This document shows, one piece after another, positions 32,088 to 42,945 of a stretch of 64,000 nucleotides of DNA. The notes under the pieces were generated by a model, which saw only the letters and a program-made list of their open reading frames with translations, searched no databases and was not told where the DNA came from. A program made the translations under genes and the position numbers. The stretch is from Turbatrix aceti (Eukaryota > Nematoda > Chromadorea > Rhabditida > Panagrolaimidae), in NCBI GenBank assembly GCA_963969345.1, contig OZ017768.1, forward strand, positions 7,588,718 through 7,652,717, read 5' to 3'. Each line of letters starts with the position of its first letter. Positions within the stretch are counted from its first letter, which is position 1.

Positions 32088-35000
32088 TTAATCACTTGCA
32101 GCAGAGCTTTTTTCGCAAGTTGCCCCGGATTCGATGAGCAAATCTTCGCCAACCGGTTGCGTGGCTGCACGATGGCGAGGAAGTGTTCGTAGAAGGTAAA
32201 TGACGTATGACAGAAAGCCGCACGCGACGAAGACAACGCTGGAGACAACGAGGAGACCAAAGGTACGAACGTCGGGCAGCAGGATGACGGCGATGTCTTT
32301 GAGGACGCTGAAGAGCTGACAGATGGCATTCTGGACGCCAAAGACGGTATTTCGCTCGTCTTCGGGGACGCCTTCCTGCATGATCTGCGTGATCGCCAGG
32401 TCAGCAGTCCAGAGACCGACGCGGGCAAAAGTTATGCCGCAGAAAAACAGCCAGATGCTCGTCGTCGAAGAGGAAGGGATTTCGGGAGTCGGCTCGACGT
32501 CGTCCGATCCGAAGGGATGGAATTGGGAGAGCCAGGCGTCGAGGGAGGTGTCACGGAAGTAAGACATGGGCTCGAAGCCGCTGTGGGGCAGCATGACGGA
32601 TACCACGCACAGCCAGAGGCACATTTGCTGGAGCTGAAGGCAAAAACCAATAAAAACCGTATCTTACAACGAAAAAAACCTACCAAAAGGCCCAAAAATC
32701 CGACGCGACGAACACCAAGCAGGGGCTCTGAGTAACGATAGATAATAGCCCCAACAATGCCCAAAACCGATCCAGCAGCTCTGAACATGCCAAGCACGTC
32801 TTCCGACATGCCCTGCGTCTTTCCGTGACTGATTGCGATCTGAAATTCAATAAAAACCCATAAAATCCAGACGGACACCAAAAAGATAAAAACTCACTCC
32901 ATCGAATCCCAAAACGGTCATGTAGAGCAGAGCAAGGCCAAACGCAGCCGGGAAGACCGTTTGCCTCCAGTAAGCTGCGAAAACCGAGCAAGAAACGTCC
33001 TTCTGGCATTCAGCGTTGCTGTCGTCGTCGGATTCGGTGTCGAGTGGCTTGGAGACATCCTTGATCAACGGTCGAGTGAGATTTGGAACACTTCGATAGA
33101 CCGCGTTGAGCAGCTGACGTTCGACGAGCCATGAAACAAGGTTCCAGCCGACAAAGACGAAACAGGCTGTTCGATGGCCGAAGTACTGGAGGACGTAGCC
33201 GGTGACGATGGGGGCGATCACGGATGACAGCTGATCAATCGTTGTCAACGTTGAGTTTCGGCCTACAAGGTAAAAGTTGAAAAAAAGAGCGAAAATGGCA
33301 AAAAAAAGACTAAATATTGTAAAAATACCGTAACGGTTAGAAAATGCAAATTTTGAGCAGATATAACCGATAGACTTTTAATCTTACACGGTTATAGTGC
33401 AAAGGGTATTCGTGATAAATATCAGAGTTTGCTCGAGGGATTAATCGGCAAAAAAACGCGCGCCAAAATTAGCATTTTTGAAATTTTAAAAACGAGTTTT
33501 TTAAAAAACCACGGCACTTACAGGAATGATGGACATATCATTTGACTAAGTTTTTTGATGTAGAATCTGTTAACAATATAAAAAAAATAGGGGTTACCAC
33601 TTGAAAAAGTGCCGAAATTGAAAGTGCCATTTTGACATCTCGTGTTTGGCACTTTTTCAACTGGTGACCCCTAATTTTTATGTTTTTAACAGATTCTCCA
33701 TCAAAAACTGAGTCGAATGATATCTCAATCATTCAGGTAAGTGCTGTCGTTTTTTGAAAAAAAAACAGTTTTTTTTTAATTCTCGCAGGTTTACGATGTT
33801 TTAAAAAATTTCAAATAATTTGGCGCGCGTTATTCTGCCGGTTCTGCTTTTTTTGTATCTGCAGCATTTTTTTTGTTGTTTTTGATTACGTTGATTACCG
33901 ATCGTGCTCTGCAGCCTCAAAAAAAAACAGAATTATTGTTTTTTCTAGTCAAGCAGCGGTCACATCGCCTTCGCCAGTCTGCCTCTTCGTCTTCGTCGAG
34001 TCAACTTGTCTTTAATTTTCCTCCACTAACCCAACCATGTTTGGCAGCTCTCGCGGTGAGTCATCCTATCCGACTGTTTTTTCGGCCCCCAACAAACAGA
34101 GTGATCTTTTAGCCGGATCCATCCTCAACCTCTCCTCCCGAGTCGATGCACCCATGCCACCTCCCGGATACAATCTGCTAGCGAGTTCGGCGTTCAATCG
34201 ATCATCGCGAATTCCTCCTTCAACGCCGACTCCTCTTGCACGCAGTATCGCATTCCAGGCCAATTCGGCTGTTGTCCAGCAGCAGAATGTTCCAGCTGCC
34301 GTTCCACCTGCAACTGGTCTCTACTCGAGCAGATTCAACCTGTCCAGGATGAGTGTGGGGAGTGCAGGTGCCGGTAGCGAGACGAAGCGGGTGGTCTCGT
34401 TCGACGATCCCGGCCTTCATCCCCAGAACTTTGGAGGTTTTGATCGTCAAAGTTGGTTTTTGGGGGTTTTACGATACTTTTGAGGTTTTGTTTGGGGTTT
34501 GCGAACAAATTTTGAGTGAAACAGCCGTTTTTTTTGTGCGCGAACGATTACGAACAATTTTTTAAAATCGTTCGAAAAACCGAACGAACGTTTTCGATTT
34601 TGTTCGCGAGCAAACACGAACAAAAAAATTGAAGAAAAATTTGTTCGCGAATGAACACAAACAAAAAAAATCGAATTTGTTTGCAAACGAACACGAACGA
34701 ACACGGACGTTCGCTCAACCCTGTTTACGATGCTATTTGAAATTTTTTGGGGTTAACGATGTGTTTTGAAGATTTTTGGGGTTTCACAATGATTTTTGGA
34801 GGTTTTATACCTAAATTGTTGTTATTTGTTACATTTTTTGTTTGTGGATCTAAAATAACAAAAAATGTTTGCAGTAACGAAGCGTCGCTTTGACAAGCAA
34901 AAGGCCATGATCGAGAAGCAATTTGGTATTGGCTTGCAAAAACCGTAACCTCAACCTCTGCAGTCCCGTTATTCAGACTTTTGACTTTTTTTTAACCGTA

Positions 35001-35614
35001 ACCCGATATCGATTGTTATTTTGTTGATGATTGTTGTTGTTATTTTGTAACCTGTACCCGAGCAGCGATAAACTTACGCGAAAGTGATCCAGCAGAGTTG
35101 TCAGTGCCGGCCATGACGACAATCCAGTCTTTCGTGAATGCGAGTCTCTCGCCTTCAGACGCGCATTTGGAGATCGCGCAGAAGAGTACGCTGAGGCCGA
35201 GGAGAGTCGTGTACCCGAGGCCTGGGCCCATGGACAGGCAGATAGCGAGGAGACTGGCAGATATGGCGACCGAGACGTTGTTCACGGTGAGAACGGAAAG
35301 CATGCCGACCCGGCGATCGTGTTTGTCGAGCCAGTGTCCGATGAAGGACACAAGCACCATCGCGGACACCGCTTCGACGAGCTGGTTGATGCCGACGAGG
35401 CGAAGACCGCCGAGGTCTTGCAGGACGAAGACAATCGCGAATGTCCAGATTCTGTCACCCTGGAAAATTTGGAAAAAAAATTTTTTTTTGTTTGTTTACG
35501 ATCAATTTTTTATTTTAATTTTCTTACCACGCAGGAAATCGCATAGGCCAGGTAGAGCAGCCCAAAGGAGGATTTGGAAACGCCGGGAGGATTTTCTTGG
35601 AGTTGAGAAGCCAT
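32088..35614 (-). CDS. SLC40A1: Ferroportin-type iron exporter 1 (SLC40 family)
   Basis: Twelve-TM exporter of ferrous iron of the ferroportin (SLC40, Ferroportin1) family, expected in the plasma membrane. Five exons (35528-35614, 35078-35459, 32898-33262, 32684-32839, 32088-32633; phases 0, 1, 0, 0) give 511 aa, slightly short of the vertebrate length. Family blocks: SCVGDRIWTFAIVF near TM1, GHWLDKHDRRVG in the first long loop, VNNVSVAISA, RLAFTKDWIVVMAG, NSTLTTIDQLSSVIAPIVTG and GWNLVSWLVE; later ALLYMTVLGFDG and, in the last exon, GLWTADLAITQIMQEGVPE with RNTVFGVQNAICQLFSVLKD. Asp and Arg of GDR and the DWI region match known functional positions. A trans-splice-like acceptor lies 21 nt upstream. 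Intron 2 holds a family B foldback and a nested gene on the other strand. Confidence 0.92.
33378..33845. repeat. Foldback repeat family B, copy 2 (ferroportin 1 intron 2)
   Basis: Begins with ACACGGTTATAGTGCAAAGG and has the same core (AAAAAGTGCCGAAATTGAAA and partner) as copy 1. The right arm ends early, at CGCGTTATTCTGCCGGTTC. Confidence 0.8.
34037..34948 (+). CDS. Nested gene inside ferroportin 1 intron 2, unrecognised small protein
   Basis: On the opposite strand to its host. Exon 1 (34037-34451) and exon 2 (34875-34948), phase 1, give 162 aa. The first exon is Ser/Pro/Ala-rich and looks disordered (SSRVDAPMPPPGYNLL, PSTPTPLARSI), then KRVVSFDDPGLHP. Exon 2 encodes a basic, probably helical tail, TKRRFDKQKAMIEKQFGIGL. 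The donor used is GTTGGT; an alternative GTTTTG at 34437 also keeps frame and gives 157 aa. GC content is exon-like, the frame is open throughout, and both splice partners agree in phase. No family recognised; a nuclear or structural role is possible but unsupported. Confidence 0.6.
34486..34725. repeat. GTTCG-word repeat, copy 1
   Basis: Dense in GTTCG, CGAAC and GTTCGCGAAC words with A/T spacers; edges are AACAGCCGTTTTTTTTGT on the left and GTTCGCTCAACCCTG on the right. Lies in the intron of the nested gene. Confidence 0.6.
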
Positions 35615-35635
35615 GTTACACGTTTTTCAATTTTT

Positions 35636-35645
35636 CTGAAACCTT
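35636..35645 (-). promoter_or_regulatory. Probable trans-splice acceptor of ferroportin 1
   Basis: Minus-strand AAGGTTTCAG ends 21 nt before the ATG; T-rich sequence precedes it and no coding exon is seen upstream. Confidence 0.5.
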
Positions 35646-36107
35646 AAAAAAAAATTTTTTTCTGGATCGGGGGGAAAATCAATCTTTAGTCAATCAAACA
35701 ACAAGGTACTGTCTCCGGGGACACTCGGAGCAAACGAATGAATGATAGGTAAAGCGCTTGGTTTTGTCTGTCTCTCTCTCTTTTTTTTTATTTCCTTTTC
35801 CATCCGCGAGACTCTCGGACTCGTTATCAGCTTATCACGGTAACTCAGACACGCAAAGATGAGCGAAGCGAAGGTACAAAAAGACCGTGTACATAAAAAA
35901 CTACGTGTTATCTTTGAACGTTGAAGGTTGAAGCAAAAATTATTGCAGAAAGATGTGTGCGTGTGATTTTGGGTGTTTATGCGGGACTGGTGGGGGCTTA
36001 CATTAGACTGCAAAATAGGGGAAACATTGATTCTTGGAGTTCTATAATAACAAGGAATGTGGCAGTGAACTTTTGAAAATCTTTGATTAAATTTGGCACA
36101 AGGGTTG
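35646..36107. other. Upstream flank of ferroportin 1
   Basis: No gene seen; probable promoter and outron of ferroportin 1 on the minus strand. TCTCTCTCTC tract at about 35771. Confidence 0.4.
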
Positions 36108-36542
36108 AAACATTTTTTATCGTAAACTTTATCGGCTTGATGCGTATCTGCCAAAAATCGTTTTTTTTACCATTTTTGAAATTTTTTGGCACGTTGTAGG
36201 GAGAAAACTACGGCATTTCCGAGCCAGGGTACGTTTTGATGGACGTGTTTTTTGATAGAGAATCCGAGGAAAATACAAAAATTTAGGGTTTTAACCTTAA
36301 AAATTGCCAAAAATGGCATTTGAAAATGACTTACAATGGTAACATTTATTTTAGCGTTTTCAAAGCGGTAACCATATATTTTTATATTTTTCTTGGATTC
36401 TTCATTAAAAACGACGTATGTAGCTTGGTTTTTGAAATGCAGCATTTTTTAGCTACAACGTGCCAAAAATTGTCAACCATTACAAAAACGAGATTTCCGG
36501 GAAGCGCACATTTTTTTGTATACGGTAAAAAAATTTTTTAGA
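36108..36542. repeat. Foldback repeat family A, copy 4
   Basis: Ends TTTTTTATCGTAAAC and a diverged complement near GTATACGGTAAAAAA; inner arms GGCACGTTGTAG and CTACAACGTGCC; the core is degenerate compared with copies 1-3. Intergenic. Confidence 0.75.
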
Positions 36543-38582
36543 AAATCTATCTTTTAGCAAAAATTTCATGAAAAATTTCCAAAAATGTTCACACATTTTT
36601 TTAGAAACAAATGACAAAAAAATGTTCACGTACTTTTTTTTGAACGCGTGCAGACCAAAAAATTTTACTTAATGAAAGAACAAAAAACTGAGGTAGCCAC
36701 AAGTTAATCACATTTTATATATACGCACAAAACTGTTCAAGATGTCACGAATATTTTCTGTTCGAAATTCAAATCACAAAAAAATGTGAAAAACCCGTGA
36801 CTGACTGTGAACTTGATTGTTGGGTGGAGGCAAAAGGCGTCCTAAATAATTGACGACGTTGGAACAAACCTGTTGTATTACATGCGTGATCAAAATTGGT
36901 TGGTTGTGCAAGAGGTTTTAATTTGACAGACCAGACAGGTAAAGTGAGGTTAATTAACACGCGCAAAACGAGGAGGAAGAAAATCAAGAACAGCAAAGAT
37001 GGTTGGGCAAAAGTGAACATACAAGATCTCTGATCGATCTGTTCTGGGGTAATTTATTTGGAAAAAATGACGTTTGTTATTAGTCAGTCAAAAAGAACTC
37101 AGTCAGTCAAATAAATAGTCGGAGGACGCGCGGGATGGACTTGATCATTTCCTTGTTGACTGAGCACGAGGAAGGTCTTAGGCGGTCCTCCCCTAGGCAA
37201 GATCAACGTCGGTTGATCGAGCGCCATCTGACTGCAGAGGTTGTTTGGAGGAAAACTGACTACTGACCCAGGATCCGATCTTTGGGGGGCGGGGGCGGGG
37301 GCTCCAGCCTCGTAGGATCAAAGAATATTTATGTAATGCGTGCATGACGTCCGTCAGATGATGAATCAAGCCTGTTTGACACGAAATTTGACAGAAGACA
37401 GCTCCGATTGTGACTAACACTACGGAGGCCGTTCGGATGCGCACGTTTCGTTGAGAGGGAAACAATGGACTGCTGCCTCACCGGTCTCTTGGCTGGCTGC
37501 AGCGGCCGCGGTGAGCTGGCCGGCTGACTGCGGCAGGTGAGGGTGTTTTTCGATTTTCGTTTCTCTAGTTTGTTTTTTTTTTCTGCTGGTGAGTGTTTTC
37601 ATATTTTTTTCTAATCCTTTGTTTCAACTCTGCACGGAGGGAGGGGACACTGTGACAGAACACAAAATATTTATAATACATTTTTAGAAACCCTTTAGAA
37701 AACAAAACAGCTTGACCCTGACAAGAGGGAACTGGGAACAAAAAACTGGTGTTGTAGCCTTCTGAAAAATTTCTTTTGTTTCTTATGATGCAAGAACGAC
37801 AAAGTCCTTCGAGGACAGTTGGCGTAAATCTTTGAACTTGTAAAGCTAACGCTTTTGTCTGCGGATGCGTGCTAAAGTGCACTGAATGAAAAAAAATGAA
37901 CACAAATCTCAGGACAGACAACTTTTTGGATGCAAAGTTGATCGGATCAATGTTATGATGCAATTAAGAAAACCTAAGGCTTGGCTGAGGTTTCAAACAA
38001 TTTTTTAAGTTTTACACCTTCAGATCTTTGATTTGACCGCCCCGCTTAGCCCGGACATGTGCAATAAGTTTTTTGATGCTTTGCAAAAGTTTAAATATAA
38101 ACAAAGAAAGCCTAGCCTACAAACTAAACAGAAAGTCAGCACTCCGTCCACGTCCGTCGTCAAGGCAATCAAAAATCATGCAGCAGCAGAAAAAAAAAGA
38201 AGAAGAAAAAAAAATTAGGCGGTTTCAGCACTTTTCTGGAGATTATCGACACCCGTGCCCCTGTCAAGGGCCCGTGTCTTCCCTGCAGCACGTCAATCAT
38301 CCATCTTGTTACTACATGTATGTACGCGCACGCAATCAAAAAACCCGTGAAAGAACAAGGGCCCCTCAAATATGGAAAAGGTGACGATGATTTCATGGAA
38401 ACGAACGGACCAGAGAGAAACCACGAGTCCACGACAGACACGCCGCTCGATTCGAAGTCATCGCGTTTGATGACTCGTAAAATTGATAAGCCTTTTGCGT
38501 TGCGTTGCTGGCGAGCGGAGAAAATCAGAAAGCATTCATGGTCAATGATTGGAAGAAAATTGATTTGTTGAATGAACAGGTA
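36543..38582. other. Gene-free stretch
   Basis: No supported gene. Contains AT-rich DNA, a GC-rich island at 37120-37560 with G runs, and A-rich sequence near 38190. A long minus-strand open frame (38169-39041) has no splice or domain support. Confidence 0.5.
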
Positions 38583-38811
38583 CACAAGTCTGGAGGAAGA
38601 GGCATGCCTGATCGATGCTATCGAAAAACGATGGGCCTTAAAAGTACGCGTCGAGAAACACTTTTCAAGGAATATTGATGTACAATTGGTGATCGCATGT
38701 TCAGAATCGCGTGTTTTGAGGGGGTACAATTTTGAGCAATGCTCCAAAGAGTTGCGCAGGGGTGACTGCGAGATTCGGGTTTGGTGGAAAAAAATGAACA
38801 GGAATTTATAA
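38583..38811 (+). pseudogene. Possible Myb/SANT-like domain remnant
   Basis: The frame after an acceptor-like AATGAACAG reads YTSLEEEACLIDAIEKRWAL and ends with QCSKELRRGDCEIRVWWKKM, weakly like the first and last helices of SANT-type DNA-binding domains with an insertion between. Only this one exon-sized piece was found, and the middle helix is not convincing. Could be chance. Confidence 0.25.
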
Positions 38812-38964
38812 AAATTTTGAATTTTTTTTACACTTTTAATTATTTTTTGAAGTGAATCATAGACACTTGAATCACTCGGCTGATTCATGGCAGGTTTATA
38901 TTTATTTATCGATCGAAACATTGTTCGCTTGCAGCCAATGGCACAAAATGGTTTCGCGGAAACA

Positions 38965-39130
38965 AAATGAAATTTTTTGTGTTCGTTCATGAACATTTTT
39001 TTTAAACTTGTATGTTTGTGTTCGTTTGCGAACTTAATCAAAAATATTAGTGTTTGTTCGTTTTATCGAGCATAATTTTAAAGTTTTTCATTTTTGTTCG
39101 CAATGAAAAAAATGGCTGTTCTGCCAACCC
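38965..39130. repeat. GTTCG-word repeat, copy 2
   Basis: TGTGTTCGTTCATGAAC, GTGTTCGTTTGCGAAC and TTTTGTTCGCAATG words; right edge ATGGCTGTTCTGCCAACCCTGG, similar to the edges of copies 1 and 3. Confidence 0.55.
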
Positions 39131-39343
39131 TGGTCGGCAGCCATGTTTATGACCGTGAAGACGAAATTATACACGGATAAATTTTCTTTTTCCGACCAAA
39201 TCGGCCTTCCAGACCCCGAAATTACCGCTCACATCCAATAAAAATCAAAACAATTTATCGTGCCAAATTTGAAAAAAAACATATCACGTTTTTCCAATAA
39301 CACCGTAACAATGAATAAAACTTTGAACTCCTGAAAAACCTGA

Positions 39344-41905
39344 TCAAATTCTTCTCAAGACAACTTTGAGAAGGTAAAAGGCATAGAGAGCGTTGGCCGC
39401 GAGGACCGCAGCCATCGAGACAAAAACAAGCAGACCAAAAGTCCTCGGATCTGGCAGAGCGATGGCGAGGAGATCCTTGGCGACGCTGAAAAACTGCTGA
39501 AGTGCAGTCGAAACGCCAAAGACCGTGCCTCGATGAACGTCGGCGACTGATTCCTGGAGAATCTGATTGATAGCCAGATCGGCGAGCCAGAGACCGTAGC
39601 GGGCCATGATGATGCCAATGTACAGCACGAGCAGGCTGGTGAACGCGTCTTTGTTGGGGCTCGCGGGCGTGGATGAGGAGTCGGAGAGGCGGAAGGTGTC
39701 GATGAAGTCTGACAGCCATTCCTGAAAAGGTAAATTAGGGGGGAGGGGGTATGAAATTACGGTACGCTGAAGGTTGTGGATGAGAAGTATCCGAAAATAT
39801 CGGCTGGACTGCCGGGGATGAACACGGAAGCCACGCAGATGACAAGGGCGGCGGATTCGGCCTGAAAGAGTCAAATTATTCAAATTATTTTTAAATTTTC
39901 AAATAAATAAAATTTTTAAAATTTTTAAAATAAAAAAATAAATAAAAAAAAGTTTGTGAAAAAAATAAAAAAATAAAAAAAAATTTTAAAATTAAAAAAA
40001 TAAAAAAATATAAAAAAATTGTTTAAATTTAAAAAGAATTTAAAAAAATTTAAAAATTTAAAAAAATTTTTAAAAATTTAAAAAATTATTTTTCGGTTTG
40101 ATTGAGCTTCTGCTTTAATTTTTTTTAAATTTATTTTTGTTTGTTCATGTTTTTAAATTGTAGATTTTGTTTTTTTTACAATCAAAAATTTGCGTTCGTT
40201 TTTCTCCTGTTTGAAAACAAAGCGATTTCGGGAACGGAAAAGAATCCTGATTTAATGGGTTTCTGCTGAAAAAGCTTACAGCAAGTCCAATAAAGCCGGC
40301 TGTCGATAGGCTGAGCTTGTGGACGAGGATCGGGAAGGAAAGAGCTCCGATGAGGCCACAAACCGAGCCAAGAGATTGGAAGAGACCCAAAAGGTCGACG
40401 TTGAAGCCCTCGCGTTCGCCGTAACTCAATGAGATCTAAAAAAATCCTCATGAATAAATTATAAGGCTCCATAAAAATCTTCAAAAGCTCACTCCATCGA
40501 AGGCCAAAACAGTCATGTAGAGTAACGCCAGTGCAACAGCAGCCGGCCACTGCAGAAGGCCAAAGAACGTCTTGAACATGGCCACGTGCCCCATCTTCTG
40601 CCCCTGCTCGTTTTCAGCCAACGGCACAACCTGTTCCGCGGCTTCCTCATCAATGACAGCGTTTTTCTTGACGCTGAGTTGAGGGACGGCTTTGAAGATG
40701 AAATACAGCACGATAGCCTCTCCGATCCAGATTATGACGTTCCAAGCGACCGCGAGCCAGCAACACGTCCTCAGATCCACGTGCTGCAGGACGAGACCCG
40801 CAACTGTCGGCGAAATTATGTTCGCGGCCATGTCGATGACCGTAAAAACCGAATTTTGCACGGATAAATCCCCTTTTTCGGAGGAAACCAGGACAATGAG
40901 CCAGTCTTTAGACAGTGCCATTCTTTCGCCGTTGGAAGCGACAATAGAGACCGCGCAGAAGGCGATGGCCCCGACGAGGCAGACTGCGTAGGCTATTTTG
41001 AGGAAGGAAGACGGGCTCATCTCTGCGATGGTCAAAGCGGAGCCCAGCAGAAGAGATGAGACAGCGACGCTCATGTTGTTCAGCGAAAGGAATGTTTGGA
41101 TTCCTGGAAAAGGAGTTGATCTGGGTTGTTCAATTTACTGTTTTTGCTCGCTTTAGGTTTTAAAATCTGTATCGTTCCTATTTTTATAAAAATTTTGGAA
41201 AAATATTGGCACCGCTCCCAAAAAAATTTGTTTCTGATCAATTTTTCCAAAAAAATTTTAAAGAGAAAAAAATAAAGAACAAACGAAAAAATCTGAACAA
41301 TTATTTCCAAGAAAAAATCTAGGTTCTAAAATTTTTATTCGTCCTAAATTCTAAAAAAATAGTGCGCACCGCTCCCAAAAAATCTCAAAAAATTTGATTC
41401 GGTGTTTAAAAATTTTTTAACAGAAAAAACTAAAAAACAAATGAATTGAAAAAATCGGATCAATTATTTTCAAAAAAAATCAAACATTTTATTTTTTCGA
41501 AAATTTTTCTAAAAAATTTGACCGTTAAATTGGACAAAACTAACAAAAATCAATTTTTTTTTTGCTCTGAATGCCACAGATTTTTTTTAATTTTTCCAAA
41601 AAAGAACACACCTCGAATCCGAGTAACCGTGTCATACCAGTTTCCAGCCTTGGAAGCAAAAACCATCTGGCACACGGACTGGAGCAGCTGATTGATCGTA
41701 ACAAGCCTCGTTCCGCCGAGTCTTGCGAGGATGAAGATGATTGCAAACGTCCATGTCCGACTGCCCTGACATAAGACCACCCGCGTTCATTTACTCCAAT
41801 CAAACTCAAGTCAAAAATGAAACCAACCAAGCAGGAAAACATGTACGCGGCGTAGAGGCCGAAGAAGCGAGGATTCAAGCTCAGTTTCCAGCCGGAATTT
41901 GACAT
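39344..41905 (-). CDS. SLC40A1: Ferroportin-type iron exporter 2 (SLC40 family)
   Basis: Second SLC40 member, tandem and same strand as the first. Six exons (41828-41905, 41612-41765, 40493-41103, 40280-40435, 39766-39861, 39344-39721; phases 0, 1, 0, 0, 0) give 490 aa. Blocks: FSCLGSRTWTFAIIF (Asp of the usual GDR is Ser here), LNNMSVAVSS, RMALSKDWLIVLVSSEKGD, ALLYMTVLAFDG (identical layout to copy 1) and GLWLADLAINQILQESVADVH followed by RGTVFGVSTALQQFFSVAKD. The exon after FDG is 156 nt in both genes, so exon structure is partly shared. Donor 1 is GTTGGT. The Asp-to-Ser change lies where the family has a conserved acidic residue and may alter transport. A charged loop (EEAAEQVVPLAENEQGQ) lies in the middle. 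Confidence 0.92.
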
Positions 41906-42754
41906 TTTTTGATCAATCAACAAGTAAATATATTTAATTTTCCCGGACTTGGTTCGCTATCTGAACCCTCGGGACAAAACCCCGAAATGATCCTGAACAG
42001 TGCGACAATGCGGTGCACCAATCATTGATTGTAGCGCACGCAGCTTCCTATCGTCGGGAGAAAAAAAAAACAAAAGCAAAAGTATGTTATGTGTATGTAG
42101 TTTTTAGTTAGTGCGGGACAAGCAATAAGCTAATGTGCGGCAGGCAGCAACCGGGTCCAGGGCCGCAGCTTGCGGCGCGTTGACGTGCTTTTTGCTTTTG
42201 CTTTTTTTCTTACTCTTTAGTTCACATAAATTTTAGACGCATGAATAAAATATCAAAATTCGTCATGCAATCAAATTTGAATTTCAAATTGTCATCTGAT
42301 TCTCAGGTGTAAAAACAAGTTTCAAGGACAAATTTAAAAAAAAAACATTTGGTCGAGTGAACTTTTACGAGACCTATAGTGTCGGATGTTTTGTGAAATT
42401 CAAAAGTGATTTGAGTTTTGAATCAAACAAGGAAAAAAATCGACAACTGTGTGGTCGGTTCCGAAAATTTTTTAGAACCTTGAACCGGAACTGAAACCGA
42501 AATTTGGTTTTTTTTGGTACCCAAAAAAAAACTGAAACTGAAATGCCAAAATTTAGACCAAACCAAAATCGCAAAATTTTTTTACAGAACCAAAACAAAA
42601 AAATCTGAATGGAAATCGGAATTTTCCGAAAATGCGTGAGTAACAATTTTTGAAAGATTTTTCGATTTTTTTATTCGGATACCAAAAACGAAAGCATTTG
42701 TATACTCGAAACAAAATTGAAAGCAAAATTCAGTTTTTTCAACAGAAATTTGGT
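41906..42754. other. Upstream flank of ferroportin 2
   Basis: No gene. 42440-42720 holds degenerate GGAACCGAAAC and ACCAAAACC word clusters of the same general design as the GTTCG-word repeats. Confidence 0.4.
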
Positions 42755-42945
42755 TTGGTTCAGTTTGGTTCGTTTGTGTTCGTTCGCGAACAAATATGAT
42801 TTTTTTGTTCGTGTTCGTTTGCGAAAAAATTTTTCCTGAATTTATTTGTTTGCGTTCGTTAGGGTTTTCGAACAATTCGGAAAAATTGTTCGTGTTTGTT
42901 CGCGAACAAAAAAAACGGCTGTTTGCTCAACCCCAGTTCGGATAT
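42755..42945. repeat. GTTCG-word repeat, copy 3
   Basis: Repeated GTGTTCGTTCGCGAACAAA and CGTTTGCG words with T-rich spacers; right edge AAAACGGCTGTTTGCTCAACCCC. Confidence 0.6.

Noticed and set aside
38169..39041. 290-codon open frame on the minus strand
   Set aside because: Composition follows the AT-rich DNA, no domain, no splice context, and it ends in a run of Phe from a poly-A/T tract.
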